Shown one piece after another: positions 33,953 to 42,499 of a DNA stretch of 64,000 nt. How positions within the stretch are numbered: the stretch's first letter is position 1; every line of letters begins with the position of its first letter. The stretch spans positions 62,001 through 126,000 of the forward strand of contig CAZUEX010000005.1 of the NCBI GenBank assembly GCA_964619535.1, read 5' to 3'. The DNA comes from Leptonema sp964619535. GTDB lineage: Bacteria; Spirochaetota; Leptospiria; Leptospirales; Leptonemataceae. The notes beneath the pieces are model-generated. The model made no database searches. It was not told the DNA's origin and saw nothing but the letters and a program-made list of their open reading frames with translations. Made by a program: the position numbers and the translations under genes.

Positions 33953-35206
33953 ATGCGCCAGGAACCGAGTCTGCTGTCAATTCGAAATTCTTTAAAATGT
34001 TTACTATCTCCGCTGCTGCTCGGCTGGATGATGGTGGTTTTGCCGGCCGATCTGGTTGCCGCGCCCACCGTCGAGGCCGCTGAGCGGGCCTTTCGAAAGG
34101 GGCGCCTCGAGGATGCACGGTTCTTGCTGGATCGTGTCAGGCCGGACAGCAAGACGGAAGCAAGAGCCCACCGTCTCCGGATCTTCCTGGCCCTGGCCTC
34201 GGGGCAAAGCAATCTCTTTGATCGGCTGTCCGCCCAGGGCAATCCTGATCCTGTTCTTGCCTATGTGATGGCCCTGCGGCGACTGTCGTTGCGGGATTTC
34301 GACGGGGCCTATGAGCTCTTTCCGGTGGTCTTGCGGGGACAGAGCGCTTCTGACCTGCGTCAGAGCCCTGGAGTCGCCACTGCTTTTCTGCCCTTGCCCT
34401 TTGCCTGCGGCACAGAGGCAGGATGGCAGGCCCTGCTATCGGACCGGCGCCGGATCATCCGTTTATATGATGGCAGCCTGGGGTCGCTGGAGCTGGCCGC
34501 CGTATACTTCCTCTGGCATAGCCGTACACAGAAGGCCTGGAAAGGGCTGTATTCGGGCAAAGAGCTGCCGTCTCCTGCTACGGATCTGACGTCATTCATT
34601 TTACAGCCGGACAAAGAGAAGCTGCTTCGCTGCACGGCCCTGATCCACCGGCACCGCCCGGAAAGTGCCCGAAACCAGTACCGCATCCTCTTTGATCTGC
34701 TCATGCACATCGACGACAGTCCTGCCAGTTACAGGCAGATCGCCCACCGGTATCTGAGTGATCCCGTTGCCGATGACGGATCGGCCGTGCTGGCCCTTGA
34801 GGCCCTGCATGCCCTGAGGGCCGGCCTGGACCGCCTGCCACCGCTTCAGGCCGTTCCTTCCTCACATCTAACCACAGCGGACCGAAAGGCCATCGAAGAA
34901 CGGTTACTGCTGTACAGGCTGATGCAGCAGGCCTATGCCCGGCTGAACCGAAGCTCCCATGCCCACCAGCTTGCCGCCGTTGCCGCAGTGCTGGAGCGTT
35001 ATATTTCGGGGAATCATGCCTTCCCGCTCAAGGAGCTGCGCGACCGAACGGGAGAAAACCTGCACCATCGAGAAAGCCTCGTGCTGCGCATGATGCTGTC
35101 AGCCGAAGACGAACAGAAGGAGCTTTATCGTCGACTTTCGAGCTACGATGACAGGCATCCCGAAGAACATCCCCTGATTTTTCGCAGGATTTACCGCTAC
35201 CGTTGA
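33953..35206 (+). CDS. Exported helical-repeat protein, unknown function
   Basis: 417 residues. A signal peptide (SLKCLLSPLLLGWMMVVLPA then DLVAAP) directs export. The mature protein is alpha-helical with TPR/SEL-like spacing: VEAAERAFRKGRLEDARFLL, RAHRLRIFLALASG, LAYVMALRRLSLRDFDGAY, VLALEALHALRAGL. This suggests a protein-binding scaffold in the periplasm. No catalytic motif. Divergent from hppA across 79 bp; 75 bp upstream of aspS on the same strand, possibly in its transcript. Family name not recognised. Confidence 0.75.
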   Translation: MRQEPSLLSIRNSLKCLLSPLLLGWMMVVLPADLVAAPTVEAAERAFRKGRLEDARFLLDRVRPDSKTEARAHRLRIFLALASGQSNLFDRLSAQGNPDPVLAYVMALRRLSLRDFDGAYELFPVVLRGQSASDLRQSPGVATAFLPLPFACGTEAGWQALLSDRRRIIRLYDGSLGSLELAAVYFLWHSRTQKAWKGLYSGKELPSPATDLTSFILQPDKEKLLRCTALIHRHRPESARNQYRILFDLLMHIDDSPASYRQIAHRYLSDPVADDGSAVLALEALHALRAGLDRLPPLQAVPSSHLTTADRKAIEERLLLYRLMQQAYARLNRSSHAHQLAAVAAVLERYISGNHAFPLKELRDRTGENLHHRESLVLRMMLSAEDEQKELYRRLSSYDDRHPEEHPLIFRRIYRYR

Positions 35207-35281
35207 TTCCGGAGGCCTGTTTGCAGATGGGGTTCGGATTTTTCTTCCCCGCGCAGCCTGTTTCAGAAAAAAGGCTTCATT

Positions 35282-37123
35282 ATGAGTGAAGCTCCTCTTT
35301 CGTTTACACCTCAGGAAACGGCCCGCATCGCACAGATGAACCGCAATCGCCAGAATGCAGGAGATCTGCGTGCGGACGATGCCGGCAAGACTGTCGTTGT
35401 CTGTGGCTGGGTTTTCCGCTACAGGGATCAGGGAGGGCTGGTTTTTGTCGATCTGCGGGATCGCAGCGGTGTTTTACAGCTCGTCTTCGACAAATCCGTT
35501 TTGAAAGAGGACTTCGAGGCTGCCACCGGGCTTCGCTACGAGTTTGTGATTGGAGTGGAGGGAACGCTGCGCAGGCGAGCTGCCGATGCGGTGAATCCCA
35601 AACTTTCAACCGGTGAGGTGGAGCTTCTTGTTAGCAATTTCATTATCCTGAACCGTTCGAGGCCTCTTCCTTTTCCGCTGGACGAATACTCGGATGTGGG
35701 CGAAGAAACGCGGCTGCGCTTTCGTTATCTGGACCTCCGGCGGGACGAGATGCGCGATGCAATGATCCTGCGCTCTCGCCTGAATCAGTCCATCCGCCGC
35801 CATCTCGAGGCCGACGGGTTTCTGGAAATCGAAACGCCTGTACTGAATAAATCCACTCCCGAAGGGGCCCGTGACTTTCTCGTGCCTGCGCGGCTATCAC
35901 CGGGCAAGTTCTATGCACTGCCGCAGTCTCCTCAGCTGTTCAAGCAGATTCTGATGGTTGCCGGTTTCGAGAAGTATTTTCAGATTGTGAAGTGTTTTCG
36001 CGACGAAGACCTTCGTGCAGACCGCCAGCCGGAGTTTACCCAGCTCGATATGGAGATGAGCTTTGTAGACGAAGGCATTGTAACCGATGCCCTTGAGAAG
36101 ATGTGGCGTTCGGTCATTCGTGAAGTCTTCGATGTGCAGCTGCCCGACGTATTCCCTCGCATGAGCTATTACGATGCCGTTGAAAACTACGGAACGGATC
36201 GTCCTGATTTGCGCTTTGAGATGAAGCTTGTTGACATTGCCGACATTGCAATGCGCAGCGAATTCCAGGTGTTCAAGGCTGCCGTTGAAAAAGGCGGTCG
36301 CGTGAAGGCACTGCGTGTGCCGGGTGGTGCCCAGCTTTCGCGCAAGGATATCGATGAACTGACGGAATGGGTGAAGCAGGACTTCAAGGCCGGTGGTCTT
36401 GCCTGGATGAAGCATGAGCAGGACGGCCTTAAATCCGTTGTATCGAAATTCTTCAGTGAAGATCTCTTAAAAGAGCTGGCAGAGAAAACCGGATCAAAGC
36501 CCGGAGACATCCTGTTCTTTGCCGGTGACAGGGCTCAGGTAGTTCATGATACCCTGGGCAACCTGCGTTTGCGGATGGCCAAACGGTTTAACCTGATTCC
36601 GGAAAACTCCTGGGCCATCGCCTGGATCGAAGGCTTTCCCCTTTTCGAGCGAGATGCAGAAACCGGTGAGTTGCATTCCGTGCATCACCCCTTTACAGCA
36701 CCCCGCGACGAAGACATGGAGATCCTTCTCGATGATGAGCGCTTTAAAAAAGAAGGCGATAAGATTCTCTCCCGTGCCTACGACCTGGTGCTGAACGGGC
36801 TGGAGATTGGCGGTGGATCGATCCGTATCCATAACGTGGACACGCAGCTGGCAGTGCTTCGCCGTCTGGGAATCGATGAAGAAGAGGCTCGCGACAAATT
36901 CGGCTTTCTTCTGGATGCTCTTTCCTACGGTGCTCCTCCACATGGCGGTATTGCCTTTGGTATTGATCGTGTGCTGGCCATTCTGCTCGGTCGGGACAGT
37001 ATTCGTGATGTAATGGCCTTCCCGAAAACACAGAAAGGCTTCTGTTTGATGTCACAGTCGCCTTCTTCGGTGGATATAAAGCAATTGCAGGAGCTGCGGA
37101 TTCGTAGCATTCCGCTGAGCTGA
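35282..37123 (+). CDS. aspS: Aspartate--tRNA ligase
   Basis: 613 residues, the bacterial (long) type with the GAD insertion. N-terminal OB fold (TVVVCGWVFRYRDQGGLVFV). Class II motif 1 region FRYLDLRRDEM and STPEGARDFLVPAR; motif 2 FRDEDLRADRQPEFTQLDME; motif 3 HGGIAFGIDRVLAILLG with the ATP-binding Arg. Charges tRNA-Asp (and possibly tRNA-Asn if the non-discriminating type). AAGG lies upstream of ATG 35282. It is followed 9 bp later by a Nudix gene, so both are in one operon. Confidence 0.97.
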   Translation: MSEAPLSFTPQETARIAQMNRNRQNAGDLRADDAGKTVVVCGWVFRYRDQGGLVFVDLRDRSGVLQLVFDKSVLKEDFEAATGLRYEFVIGVEGTLRRRAADAVNPKLSTGEVELLVSNFIILNRSRPLPFPLDEYSDVGEETRLRFRYLDLRRDEMRDAMILRSRLNQSIRRHLEADGFLEIETPVLNKSTPEGARDFLVPARLSPGKFYALPQSPQLFKQILMVAGFEKYFQIVKCFRDEDLRADRQPEFTQLDMEMSFVDEGIVTDALEKMWRSVIREVFDVQLPDVFPRMSYYDAVENYGTDRPDLRFEMKLVDIADIAMRSEFQVFKAAVEKGGRVKALRVPGGAQLSRKDIDELTEWVKQDFKAGGLAWMKHEQDGLKSVVSKFFSEDLLKELAEKTGSKPGDILFFAGDRAQVVHDTLGNLRLRMAKRFNLIPENSWAIAWIEGFPLFERDAETGELHSVHHPFTAPRDEDMEILLDDERFKKEGDKILSRAYDLVLNGLEIGGGSIRIHNVDTQLAVLRRLGIDEEEARDKFGFLLDALSYGAPPHGGIAFGIDRVLAILLGRDSIRDVMAFPKTQKGFCLMSQSPSSVDIKQLQELRIRSIPLS

Positions 37124-37132
37124 TTCGATCTG

Positions 37133-37711
37133 ATGGAACCTGATGCAAAGCCAACCTCGGAAGGCCAGCCCCTTCTTGCCTGGAAAGAAAAGGCCCATCG
37201 CGTAGAGTATGATTGTGGCTGGTTCTCCGTGCACCGCCACGATCGGCAGTCGCAGCGCAGCGGAGTGGAACACGATTTCTATCTGATCGAAACCAGGGAC
37301 TGGATCAACGTCATCCCTGTTCTGCCCGATGGCCGTATCGTCTTTGTAAAGCAGTACCGACAGGCTGCAGAGAGATTTGGATTGGAAGTGCCGGCCGGCA
37401 TCATTGATGAAGGCGAGGATATGCTCGATGCCGGACGTCGTGAGCTGGCCGAAGAGACCGGCTATGGCAGTGGAACGTGGACCTTCCTGGGCAGCTTCTA
37501 TTCCAATCCGGCCTTGATTCGCAATCAGGTGCATGTATATCTGGCAGAAGGTGTTGTTCCTGTAGGCGAACAGAAGCTCGATGCAGAAGAGGAAATCGAT
37601 GTGCTGCTTCTTGATCGCGAGGCTGTGAAAAAGGCCGTCCTCGATGGATCCATTCATAATGCCGTGACGCTTGCCGTTTTGAATCGAGCCATGCTTCACG
37701 GTGTGCTGTAG
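37133..37711 (+). CDS. Nudix hydrolase (ADP-ribose pyrophosphatase-like)
   Basis: 192 residues. A complete Nudix box: Gly89, Glu95, Arg103-Glu104, Glu107-Glu108 and Gly110 in the pattern Gx5Ex7REUxEExGU. Upstream VPAGIIDEGEDM and the N-terminal ..DFYLIETRDWINVIPV resemble ADP-ribose/sugar-nucleotide pyrophosphatases. Cytosolic. It starts 9 bp after aspS with no own ribosome site, so it is probably coupled to it. Its stop abuts the convergent PAP2 gene with no gap. Substrate assignment is tentative; ADP-ribose fits the window's NAD-metabolism genes. Confidence 0.88.
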   Translation: MEPDAKPTSEGQPLLAWKEKAHRVEYDCGWFSVHRHDRQSQRSGVEHDFYLIETRDWINVIPVLPDGRIVFVKQYRQAAERFGLEVPAGIIDEGEDMLDAGRRELAEETGYGSGTWTFLGSFYSNPALIRNQVHVYLAEGVVPVGEQKLDAEEEIDVLLLDREAVKKAVLDGSIHNAVTLAVLNRAMLHGVL

Positions 37712-38392
37712 CTATTTCGGTCGGTCGATCCATCCCCTTTGCAAGAAGAAATGATAGATGGCATAGACGACAAAGTATGCGCCGAGAACGTCGATGCTGT
37801 AATGCTCATGCGTTACAAAAAGAAAAACGACGGTGATCACGTGAAAGATCAGGAAGGGAACAAAAAGACCTGGTTCCTTTCGCGTGAGAAACGCCAGCAG
37901 GAACGTCGTTGCTGTATGGCCTGAAAAGAAAAGATCCTGGGTAAGATAAACGGCCGACATCCCCGATCCGCCCCAGAATACATCGACGGGAAACCACTGC
38001 CTGAGAAGCAACGAAGCGCTGATATCGTCCACGGTTAGCTGAAGCATGGCGGTGGGGCTGTGCTCTGCGACGCCGGCAGGGGGACCCAGCGATGTCAGTA
38101 CGATAAAGATGCCTCTGGCCAGGCTAACGGCTGCCCCAACCTTCAGGTAGACCAGACAGAGGGCAGGCCTGAGCCAGGCAAGTAGCAGAATCCCGGCAAG
38201 CAGGGCCGGCAGCCAGAACTGCGAGTTGATCCAGTCATAGGAACGCTGCACCGGAACATGATCGAGGATGAGATCGGGTAGCGTTGGCCCTCTGCGTGTC
38301 TCTGCAAAAAGGGCCATGGTCTGCATGGCAATATAGGCCGTGTAATGCAACACGGCCCATCTCAAAAGAAGGCGCAACGAAACAGGGTTCAT
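37712..38392 (-). CDS. Sphingomyelin-synthase-like PAP2 family membrane enzyme
   Basis: 226 residues, six spans. Instead of the plain phosphatase signature it shows the sphingomyelin-synthase-type pattern: RGIFIVLTSLGPPAG (the family's R..t...t.lP.P-like block), LFFSGHTATTF with His159, and THEHYSIDVLGAYF with His197 and Asp201, the H-H-D triad. Members of this family move phospho-head groups between lipids or hydrolyse lipid phosphates at the periplasmic face. Third gene of the SCO/chemoreceptor/PAP2 operon; its ATG lies 4 bp after the chemoreceptor stop with no separate ribosome site. The lipid product is unknown. Confidence 0.82.
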   Translation of the reverse strand: MNPVSLRLLLRWAVLHYTAYIAMQTMALFAETRRGPTLPDLILDHVPVQRSYDWINSQFWLPALLAGILLLAWLRPALCLVYLKVGAAVSLARGIFIVLTSLGPPAGVAEHSPTAMLQLTVDDISASLLLRQWFPVDVFWGGSGMSAVYLTQDLFFSGHTATTFLLAFLTRKEPGLFVPFLIFHVITVVFLFVTHEHYSIDVLGAYFVVYAIYHFFLQRGWIDRPK

Positions 38393-38396
38393 ACTG

Positions 38397-39947
38397 TCAT
38401 TGTTCTGCGGCTTCCCGATCCAGTAATGTCTGCAAAACGTCCTGAAGCTCATCCAGCAACTGCTGGTTTTTCTCGGCAAGTATGCGAAGCTCATCGGATT
38501 CGCGAGCCTGTTGCTGGACAGATGTATTGATATGCGATATGGTGTCGATGACTTCCTGAATCGAGCTCTTCTCGGCTTTTGTGGATTCAAGGATGCTCTG
38601 AGAAACGGCCGCTGCGGATTCCACGCCGCTGTGAATAGTCCGGTAGCCGTCCACAAACTGTTGCATGGCCTGGTTGATGCCCTGGATAAACCGATTAGCT
38701 TCTTCGATGTGATCGATCATCGAGCGTATTTTGGCGGAGCCTGATTTTACGACGCGCAGGCCCGTTTCGATCTCACCGGCATTACGATCGATCAGGTCGT
38801 TAATGCTCTGGGTGCTTTCGGCGGTACGCTGTGCCAGCTTGCTGATTTCCTGTGCAACAACGGCAAAGCCACGACCGGACTCTCCGGCACGTGCCGCTTC
38901 GATAGAGGCATTCAGGGAAAGCAGGCTGACCTGATCGGCGATTTCGTTGATGATGTCGACAATATCGAGCATTTCGCTGGAGCTTTCGCGCACGGCATCC
39001 ATGGTTTGCATCATCGACTGGATGGACTGGCTACCCTCGTTGGCTCCATGAACGGCCTCGCCCATGGCCGCTCCTGTTTTCTGGATCTCATCGGTAATGC
39101 GATCACTGATTCCCTGCACTTCGTCGGTGGTTTTGCGGATTTCACGGAGGTGTTCGGTCTGTGCCGTGGTATTCTCACTGATTGCCTGGCTGGCCGTCAG
39201 GATGCTATCGAGTCCGGCGTTGATCTCTTCGACAGCTGCAGCCGTTTCGTTCGAAATGCCGGAAAGCGTGGAAGAGCTGTTTACAAGAGAGACGGTGTCG
39301 TTGCGCAGCAGCTGTGACACATCCATGGATTTCTTTACGATGCGATTCAGTTCAGCACTTACGGCATTCAGCCTGCGTACATGTTCCTGGTTTTTCAGGA
39401 AGTTCCTCTTGAATGTGAAGGCGTAATAAACGAGGATACTTGTTTCAAAAGCGACAAAGAAGGCATGCACCGTCACAATGTCCCAGCCGGTTCCGTAATT
39501 GAAAACGCGTATGGGAACGCCGAGGACGGCGATGTCGTACTGCTGACACAGGTTAAAGACGACATGATGAACGGCGGCCAGTCCAGCTCCGGTAACTATG
39601 GGCTTCCAGTCTCGATAGATTAAGAGAAAGGCCAGTGCACCGAAGATATGGAAGTGCATCTCTATGCTGCCCATCTGGACCTGGATAAAGAGAATGGAAT
39701 AACTCAACAGGGTAAGGGCATTGAGATGTCGTAAGAAAGTGGTTCGCTTCAGCAACAGTCGTCCAAGCAGGGTGACCGATAGCAGGACAGCTGCGCCTGA
39801 TAGGCCAACCCAGTAAGTATCATATCCATAGGGAACGACAAATGCAGCGAACGGAGCATGGGCAAGCAGCAGATAAAACAGGAATGTATCACCTTTCTGG
39901 CGTTCATTCTCGAGGGCATATTGAATGTCGTTGCTCTTCTGTGTCAT
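38397..39947 (-). CDS. Chemoreceptor with His-rich membrane domain
   Basis: 516 residues. Residues ~20-180 hold about five or six spans with many in-membrane histidines: His30, His98 and His100 (MHFHIF), His127-His128 (AVHHVVFNL), His161. The block IEMHFHIF..LLIYRDW..VHH recurs, as I recall it, in membrane sensors of other receptors and diguanylate cyclases and looks suited to bind heme or metal. Residues ~210-505 form the methyl-accepting hairpin with tip EIADQVSLLSLNASIEAARA and GRGFAVVAQEISKLA. No HAMP and no periplasmic ligand domain. Second gene of an operon with an upstream SCO protein (8-bp gap) and a downstream PAP2 enzyme (4-bp gap). Sensing of oxygen, redox state or copper is inference. 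Confidence 0.93.
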   Translation of the reverse strand: MTQKSNDIQYALENERQKGDTFLFYLLLAHAPFAAFVVPYGYDTYWVGLSGAAVLLSVTLLGRLLLKRTTFLRHLNALTLLSYSILFIQVQMGSIEMHFHIFGALAFLLIYRDWKPIVTGAGLAAVHHVVFNLCQQYDIAVLGVPIRVFNYGTGWDIVTVHAFFVAFETSILVYYAFTFKRNFLKNQEHVRRLNAVSAELNRIVKKSMDVSQLLRNDTVSLVNSSSTLSGISNETAAAVEEINAGLDSILTASQAISENTTAQTEHLREIRKTTDEVQGISDRITDEIQKTGAAMGEAVHGANEGSQSIQSMMQTMDAVRESSSEMLDIVDIINEIADQVSLLSLNASIEAARAGESGRGFAVVAQEISKLAQRTAESTQSINDLIDRNAGEIETGLRVVKSGSAKIRSMIDHIEEANRFIQGINQAMQQFVDGYRTIHSGVESAAAVSQSILESTKAEKSSIQEVIDTISHINTSVQQQARESDELRILAEKNQQLLDELQDVLQTLLDREAAEQ

Positions 39948-39955
39948 TGGTTTTA

Positions 39956-40534
39956 TTATTGAACACGCTGAAAATCGGAAAGCAGAGTTTCAGTATTCGG
40001 TGGGGTAAGATAGATTAACCCGATACGTCCATCAGGGCGTACCAGATAAAGCGTTGCAGAATGATGGCTGCCTTCGGCGAGCTCCCGGGGAATCAGAATG
40101 TGATAATCAGAGGCAATGTCCTGCACGGCTTTCTTACTTCCTGTTAGGGCGATAAAGTTCGGGCCAAACCCCTGGAATCGTTTTGATAGCTCTGCGGGGC
40201 TGCCATCAGCACTGATGAAAACGATTTTCGGAGCAGAGGCCTGGTCAAACTCTTGTTGCAAAAGCAAAAGCTCCCTCCACATGGAAGGACAGATGGTCGT
40301 ACATGTGCTGAAGCCAAAAAACAGATAACGATAGCCGGGAATCTCAGAAAAACGAACGGTCTGCCCCTGAGCATCCGTTAGTTCAAAATCCGGTGCCTCG
40401 CGGTTTGAAGACAATCCATGCAGCCCCTGTGAAAAAGGCAGATACTGCTTGAAGGCAAGCAGTGCAGGAACCGAACCTGCCACAATGCTTCCGAGGACCA
40501 AAAATACAAGGAGGGATCGCAATGTTGAACGCAT
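39956..40534 (-). CDS. SCO1/SenC-family copper/redox protein
   Basis: 192 residues anchored by one N-terminal span (LLVFLVLGSIVAGSVPALLA). Thioredoxin-like fold with the SCO motif Cys78-TTI-Cys82 (FSTCTTICPSMW), and His158 in the HHSATLYLV segment as the third Cu ligand. SCO proteins insert Cu into the CuA site of cytochrome oxidase or act as periplasmic thiol oxidoreductases. No cytochrome oxidase gene is adjacent; instead it leads an operon with a His-rich chemoreceptor. The region upstream (40535-40720) is shared with the divergent acyl-CoA dehydrogenase gene and holds a long inverted repeat. Confidence 0.92.
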   Translation of the reverse strand: MRSTLRSLLVFLVLGSIVAGSVPALLAFKQYLPFSQGLHGLSSNREAPDFELTDAQGQTVRFSEIPGYRYLFFGFSTCTTICPSMWRELLLLQQEFDQASAPKIVFISADGSPAELSKRFQGFGPNFIALTGSKKAVQDIASDYHILIPRELAEGSHHSATLYLVRPDGRIGLIYLTPPNTETLLSDFQRVQ

Positions 40535-40635
40535 GACTGTAGGTGAAGAGGCAAAAACAAGCCGACGAACCAGTATACTGAGTTGACCGGCATGTCAATG
40601 CAAGATTTATTGGAACTGAACCCGGGTTATTTATA

Positions 40636-40690
40636 GCAGATTGATTAAAGCGTCCTATGGGACGGAGTCCAGACGTTTTAATCAATCTGC
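40636..40690. repeat. Long inverted repeat upstream of the acyl-CoA dehydrogenase
   Basis: Two 19-bp arms, 40636-40654 and 40672-40690, pair with a single mismatch (GCAGATTGATTAAA then G or A then CGTC). The 17-bp spacer contains an inner GGAC/GTCC stem. It starts 31 bp before the ATG of the dehydrogenase. It may be a repressor operator (two half-sites) or an mRNA hairpin in the 5' leader. No T-run follows, so a terminator is unlikely. Confidence 0.75.
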
Positions 40691-40720
40691 CGGTGTCCGG
40701 GAAGGCTGATAGGAGGAGCT

Positions 40721-42496
40721 ATGATACAGAACAACTATTTTTCGGAGAATGAGGATCTTTCTCTACAGTTTGAGAAGATCGTTGAATGGAAGGACATTAT
40801 CGACACGTATGAAAACGGTTTCGAAGATGCGAAATCCTATCAGAAAGATGGGGATGAGCGTCTGGCCATGGCGCCGTCCAGTCACCAGGAAGCCATCGAC
40901 TATTATCGCACGATCCTCGAGTCTGCCGGTGAGATCGCCGGCAAGGAGATAGCGCCAAAGGCCCAGGTCATGGACCATAAGGGCCTGCAGTTTAACAATG
41001 GAAAGGTAACCTTCCCGGAAGAGATGGTGGCTGCCATGAATGCCGTGAAAGAGGCAGGCATCATGCCATACTCCATTACACGTCAGTACGGCGGCCTCGG
41101 TCTGCCTGTAACCGTGCAGGTTATGTTGAATGAAACCATCTCCCGTGCGGACGCAGCCTTTGCCATTGCCATGGGTTGTGTGAACCTCGGTGAAACCATC
41201 GAAAGCTTTGCCTCCGATGAGATGAAAGAGGAATGGGTTCCGAAGATGGCTGCAGGCGAGCTCTGGGGGGCGATGGCTCTGACCGAACCGAACTACGGTT
41301 CTGACCTGCAAAACGTCCGTACCCGGGCAGAAAAAGCCGAGGACGGAACATGGCGCATTACGGGAACCAAGCGCTTTATTACACATGGTTGTGGCTTTGA
41401 TAAGGTGCCGGCAGTGATCCTGACCCTGGCCCGTACGGGAAGCCCGGAAAGCGGTGGTCGCGGACTGTCCTTCTTCCTGGTGAAAGGAGAGGACGTTGAG
41501 ATTGCCGGCATCGAGAAGAAGATGGGTCTGCACATCTCGCCAACCTGTGAGGTGGTCTATGACAATACGCCTGCACTGTTGATCGGTGAAGAGGGCAAAG
41601 GTCTGGTTAAGTATGCCATGGGCATGATGAACGGTGCACGTCTTTCGATTGCCGCTCAGTCGATGGGGATTGCCAGCGCGGCTTACTATGAAGCAAAGAA
41701 ATACGCCTCAGAACGTGTGCAGTTTGGAAAGACCATCGATCAGATTCCTGCCGTTGCAAAAATGCTCGACGGAATGGAGCGAGAGATTGCAGCCATGCGA
41801 TGCCTGCTTCTGGAAGCAGCAACCAGTGTCGATATGTATCACTGGCGCAAGCATCGTCTGACACATTCTGGCATGGCCGATCGTGATGTCCGTCGTGATG
41901 AACAGGTCAAAAAATGGGAGAAACTGGCCGATCTCTTTACTCCGCTTTCCAAGTATTACACCTCTGAAATGGCCAACAGGATTGCCTTTGATGCCATCCA
42001 GATTCACGGTGGCTCTGGCTATACAGAAGAGTATGATGTTGCTCGCATCTATCGCGATGCCCGTATTACGAATATCTATGAAGGTACCACACAGCTTCAG
42101 GTAGTAGCCGCTATCGGTGGCGTGGTTTCCGGTATGACAGCAACCGGCCACCTGCGTAACTACATTCAAGAAATGACAGAAGAATTTGAGGTTTCGCCTC
42201 TGCTGAAGCGCAACGGTGAGGTCTTCGAAGAGGTTGTCCGTGCCTATCGAGAGATCGGCGAAGGCGAGCAAAAGGATGCCCTGGCATTTGAGGTGGTTGA
42301 ATCGGCAGCCCGTTACCTGAACGGCCTTCTGCTGGAGCGTTCGGTAGAAAGACTGGTTAAGAAGGGAGAAAATGCAGATCGTCGCCGTCAGCTGGCAGAG
42401 GGTTACAACCGTGATTCGTATGCCATCCTGACGTCCAACCTGATCCGCGTGGCCGGTGAAAGCAGCGTTGACATACGAACCGGAGCTGCGGTCTAA
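40721..42496 (+). CDS. Acyl-CoA dehydrogenase (long form)
   Basis: 591 residues, ~200 more than a standard acyl-CoA dehydrogenase because of N- and C-terminal extensions. FAD/acyl-CoA motifs: MALTEPNYGSDLQNVRT, WRITGTKRFITHG, RLSIAAQSMGIA, AFDAIQIHGGSGYTEEY and the catalytic Glu454 in IYEGTTQLQ. First step of beta-oxidation or a related desaturation; the long subfamily includes enzymes for medium/long chains and for methylthiopropanoyl-CoA, so the chain length cannot be fixed. AGGAGG gives a very strong start. The patatin lipase gene follows 3 bp later, so lipid hydrolysis and oxidation may be coexpressed. Confidence 0.94.
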   Translation: MIQNNYFSENEDLSLQFEKIVEWKDIIDTYENGFEDAKSYQKDGDERLAMAPSSHQEAIDYYRTILESAGEIAGKEIAPKAQVMDHKGLQFNNGKVTFPEEMVAAMNAVKEAGIMPYSITRQYGGLGLPVTVQVMLNETISRADAAFAIAMGCVNLGETIESFASDEMKEEWVPKMAAGELWGAMALTEPNYGSDLQNVRTRAEKAEDGTWRITGTKRFITHGCGFDKVPAVILTLARTGSPESGGRGLSFFLVKGEDVEIAGIEKKMGLHISPTCEVVYDNTPALLIGEEGKGLVKYAMGMMNGARLSIAAQSMGIASAAYYEAKKYASERVQFGKTIDQIPAVAKMLDGMEREIAAMRCLLLEAATSVDMYHWRKHRLTHSGMADRDVRRDEQVKKWEKLADLFTPLSKYYTSEMANRIAFDAIQIHGGSGYTEEYDVARIYRDARITNIYEGTTQLQVVAAIGGVVSGMTATGHLRNYIQEMTEEFEVSPLLKRNGEVFEEVVRAYREIGEGEQKDALAFEVVESAARYLNGLLLERSVERLVKKGENADRRRQLAEGYNRDSYAILTSNLIRVAGESSVDIRTGAAV

Positions 42497-42499
42497 CCT

